This document shows positions 21,672 to 24,101 of a stretch of 24,101 nt of DNA, piece by piece (the stretch's first letter is position 1; every line of letters starts with the position of its first letter). Under the pieces are notes generated by a model. The model was not told the origin of the DNA. It did no database searches and saw only the letters and a program-made list of their open reading frames with translations. Location of the stretch: positions 1 through 24,101 of the IMG/VR virus record IMGVR_UViG_3300009285_002968; one strand, 5' to 3'. This DNA is from a virus. A program made the translations under genes and the position numbers.

Positions 21672-24101
21672 ATGACTCAAAATAAAAAAATCACAATAAT
21701 AATAATAATAATAGGAATAGCTACACTTTTTTCTATCCTCTTAATCCGTGATACAAGCGCCCAATCAGCGAGCGTCTGGTTTCCAGACGGGCAGGGAGAC
21801 AGCTATTTAGTCCCCGTTGATAGTCTTTGGGGACTTAAAGTCCCAGGTTTAGCGACATCAACCACCGGATGTTTAGGAGTAAATTCAACTGGTTGGATTT
21901 CGGCTTCTGGCTCTGCCTGCGGCACAGGAGTTGGAGGTGGTGGGGATAACCCTGGTTTTGACTTCATTACTATTGGAGGAACTTCTCATTCCGCTTCAAG
22001 CACAAGACCATTTTATTTTGGACAAGGCCTTCTTGCAGCATCTTCCACACTCGGTTATCTAAATGTTGGCTACATCAACGCCACTTCCACAACTGCAACT
22101 TCAACATTTGCGGGGGGATTAACTGTCAACGGAACAGGATTTGTTGTTAATCAAGGAGTGCCTGCGAATAGTTTTATTGTGAATACGAACGGAAATGTGG
22201 GGATTGGGACGGCGGTGCCAGCTTATCGTTTAGATGTGGTTAATTCAGTAGACGATTATGTTGCCAAAATTTATAACAGCACTACTAATACTAATACGCA
22301 TGGGGGATTACTGATTGATATGGCGCAGGGAGCAGTGGGTGCTGGCACAGCGTATGCTTTAGATGTAAAAGTGGAAAATGTCAGTCAATTTGTGGTTGGT
22401 CAAAATGTTGTTGCTTTTGGAAGCGGTGTTAGTCTAACTCTTGGGTCTGACAAATATATCGGTTATGATGTGAATCATTACTACAAACCATGGGATGGCA
22501 ATAACGCGGTATTACATCTAAGTAGTGACTCACTAAGAACGCGATATGATGCTAGCAATTATTTAGAAACGACGATTGGTTCTACAGGATTAGTTACACT
22601 CAATGCTGTTGGGAGTGGTTCTGCCTTTAGCTTTTCCGATAACGTCGGCATCGGGGAAACTGCACCAGGGTCAAAACTTTCAGTTTCAGGAGGAGGAACT
22701 TTTGGAGCAAGCTATGATACAACCGTCGCGCCAACAAATGGACTTTTGGTTGAAGGCAACGTCGGCATCGGGACAACCTCGCCATATTCGCTTCTATCAA
22801 TTTCCAATTCCGCAAGCACCGCCGCCAACACTCCGTTATTCACTATCGCTTCAACCACCGCCGGTACAGCGACTTCAACTTTGATGACAGTGTTGGCGAA
22901 TGGCAACGTAGGCATCGGGACGGCGAGCCCAACATCAAAATTGCAGGTGACAGATATTGGCAATACATATATTTCATTAAATTCGACTGCTAATACTCCA
23001 GAGGTGGCATTAAGTATGAACACAAATACTGATAGTTCAAACTTATGGTTGACAGGGATAAATGACGACAGCGCAAAAAACTATTCCATTACTTACGGCC
23101 CTGCCATTACATTGGCTGGAACTAAATTTTTGATTACAACAACCGGCAACGTCGGCATCGGGACGACGACGCCCGGCCAGAAACTTTCCGTCGCAGGTGA
23201 CATTCTTGGAAACAATATAATAGGTTCGTATTTCACAGGAACATCAACCGCAACATCAACATTCGCGGGTGGCGCGAGTATTGCCGGACTTGCGACAACA
23301 AAAGGACTGACAATTACTGGCGGCTCTTTGAATCTTAACGCTACAAATTACACAGTGCTTGATGGCAACGGACTTATCTCAACCTCAGGAACTCTAGCCG
23401 TTGGCGCGGGAACGTGTATCACAGTCAACGCCAATGATGTCGCAGTTACTTCTAACTGCACAGACGCGGCAACAGTGGATTCAATCGAGGGAGCTTCTTT
23501 GCTTCGTTCTAACGCTTCGGATAACTACACTTCAGGCACGCTAACTTTTGATGCGGCGACAACCCTCTCAATCGCAGGCACGCTCAATTACACGAACTCT
23601 GCTACCTCCTCATTTAAAGGTGGTATCCTTACCTCACAAGGTTTTAGTGGATTCTTTGGCTCATTCAGAAATTTAGAATTAGGCGACGGCACAGCAAGTT
23701 CTACTCTCAAATTTGATACTTCCGACGGGGGGCAAATTACTATAGCAACCTCTACTTCTGGTAGGGATGTGGTTTTAGGAGCCACTGTAAAAACCTTTTG
23801 GGGCGTTTCAATTGCCTCAACCACGATAGATTTAGGAGCAGGATTCGGACGCGCTAACGCCATAATTCCTATTCCCGCCAAGCACTACGGATATTCCATT
23901 TCCCATATTCAGTGCTCCACTTGGGGAGGTACGAATGTCGTTGTTGACCTCGGCCCTGACAACAGCGCAGGCTCAAACGACATTACTTGCACGCCAACTT
24001 CCACAACGACAAGACAACGCATTACAGGAAGCAATGTCTTTACTTTTGGGCAGGGAGGATTTCTTAGAATCATAAGCCAGTCAGGAACAAACAATTGGGT
24101 T
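21672..24101 (+). CDS. Exported fibre-like protein with NVGIGT repeats (3' end cut off)
   Basis: The frame starts 1 nt after the previous stop and stays open for 810 codons to the window edge. The first 30 residues form a signal peptide: TQNKK, then a hydrophobic core from about 9 to 25 containing six Ile codons, and likely cleavage after TSA. The mature part is Thr/Ser/Ala/Gly-rich and beta-like. Five copies of NVGIGT/E start at residues 175, 324, 363, 412 and 493, most followed by a Pro and K-L-x-V, the repeat found in trimeric phage fibres and in Patescibacteria surface proteins. ATSTTATSTFAGG-type sequence (22080, 23241) is also present. The end in the window (HYGYSISHIQCSTWGGTN) resembles a surface-binding beta domain. 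It is the strongest hint of the host group. Function as adhesin or fibre inferred. Confidence 0.85.
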   Translation, partial: MTQNKKITIIIIIIGIATLFSILLIRDTSAQSASVWFPDGQGDSYLVPVDSLWGLKVPGLATSTTGCLGVNSTGWISASGSACGTGVGGGGDNPGFDFITIGGTSHSASSTRPFYFGQGLLAASSTLGYLNVGYINATSTTATSTFAGGLTVNGTGFVVNQGVPANSFIVNTNGNVGIGTAVPAYRLDVVNSVDDYVAKIYNSTTNTNTHGGLLIDMAQGAVGAGTAYALDVKVENVSQFVVGQNVVAFGSGVSLTLGSDKYIGYDVNHYYKPWDGNNAVLHLSSDSLRTRYDASNYLETTIGSTGLVTLNAVGSGSAFSFSDNVGIGETAPGSKLSVSGGGTFGASYDTTVAPTNGLLVEGNVGIGTTSPYSLLSISNSASTAANTPLFTIASTTAGTATSTLMTVLANGNVGIGTASPTSKLQVTDIGNTYISLNSTANTPEVALSMNTNTDSSNLWLTGINDDSAKNYSITYGPAITLAGTKFLITTTGNVGIGTTTPGQKLSVAGDILGNNIIGSYFTGTSTATSTFAGGASIAGLATTKGLTITGGSLNLNATNYTVLDGNGLISTSGTLAVGAGTCITVNANDVAVTSNCTDAATVDSIEGASLLRSNASDNYTSGTLTFDAATTLSIAGTLNYTNSATSSFKGGILTSQGFSGFFGSFRNLELGDGTASSTLKFDTSDGGQITIATSTSGRDVVLGATVKTFWGVSIASTTIDLGAGFGRANAIIPIPAKHYGYSISHIQCSTWGGTNVVVDLGPDNSAGSNDITCTPTSTTTRQRITGSNVFTFGQGGFLRIISQSGTNNWV
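21696..21713 (+). repeat. (ATA)6 trinucleotide repeat in signal peptide
   Basis: Six ATA codons in a row encode Ile in the hydrophobic core of the signal peptide of the long exported protein. Length change by slippage would keep the frame and alter only the helix length, so this is not an on/off switch. Confidence 0.85.
22641..23163 (+). repeat. Repeated DNA motif coding NVGIG
   Basis: The sequence AACGTCGGCATCGGG occurs at 22641, 22758 and 23148, and with one change at 22905 (AACGTAGGCATCGGG). The last three also share a preceding GGC. An older, diverged copy lies at 22194. Near-identity in codons as well as residues suggests recent duplication or gene conversion among the repeats. Confidence 0.85.

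Noticed and set aside
22603-22884. 93-codon + frame inside the exported fibre-like gene
   Set aside because: It overlaps a much longer and better supported frame and its composition is that of a shifted reading.
23588-24094. Minus-strand frames over the exported fibre-like gene
   Set aside because: The + frame is continuous for 810 codons with a signal peptide and repeats; the antisense frames are shadows.
1-24101. UGA recoded as glycine, as in Gracilibacteria and Absconditabacteria
   Set aside because: No long frame contains an internal TGA, glycine is coded by ordinary GGN codons, and three genes end at TGA with the next gene overlapping.
1-24101. CRISPR array or tRNA gene
   Set aside because: No regularly spaced short repeats in non-coding DNA and no tRNA-like cloverleaf or T-loop sequence were seen; the repeats found are coding repeats.

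Overview
The window is one co-directional block of tailed-phage virion genes (+ strand throughout, apart from one doubtful mini-ORF). It starts with the large terminase subunit and runs off the end inside a long secreted fibre-like gene. No integrase, repressor, lysis, replication or tRNA gene was seen, so it is the packaging and structural part of a phage or prophage. An adaptor-like gene next to a beta-propeller/nozzle-like gene, three large internal-protein-like genes, and the absence of a tape measure, tail tube or sheath gene all point to a short-tailed, podovirus-like particle. The host is inferred, not proven. Serine/threonine-rich ATST repeats, NVGIGT repeats and Sec-exported beta-rich proteins, together with A/T-rich start regions almost lacking Shine-Dalgarno sequences, resemble Patescibacteria (CPR) proteins and suggest a phage of that group. 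The standard bacterial code fits: TGA, TAG and TAA all act as stops and no long frame contains an internal TGA.

Layout. 1-2.3 kb: end of a possible upstream gene, terminase, two small unknown genes and a GroES-like co-chaperonin. 2.3-5.2 kb: a probable terminator, an unknown gene, a scaffold-like acidic protein, a decoration-like protein, the HK97-fold major capsid protein and a small head-region protein. 5.2-6.3 kb: two small exported proteins separated by a long stem-loop. 6.3-12 kb: adaptor-like protein, propeller/nozzle-like protein and a large glycine-rich fibre. 12-18 kb: a small cysteine-containing protein and three internal/ejection-type proteins, with an HNH homing endonuclease between the first two. 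18-24.1 kb: a second HNH-type endonuclease, the portal protein (unusually far from the terminase), a coiled-coil virion protein and the incomplete exported NVGIGT-repeat protein.

How it works together. The terminase and portal package DNA into a shell made by the scaffold, capsid and decoration proteins, perhaps folded with help from the phage co-chaperonin. The adaptor, nozzle and fibre form the tail and bind the host. The internal proteins probably leave with the DNA. The exported proteins would end up on the infected cell surface or outside it, which is odd for a structural operon. Genes are tightly packed, often with 1-8 nt overlaps or a start directly after the previous stop. No stretch over 300 bases lacks a gene; the longest gaps are 1647-1814 and 18035-18183, both described below.
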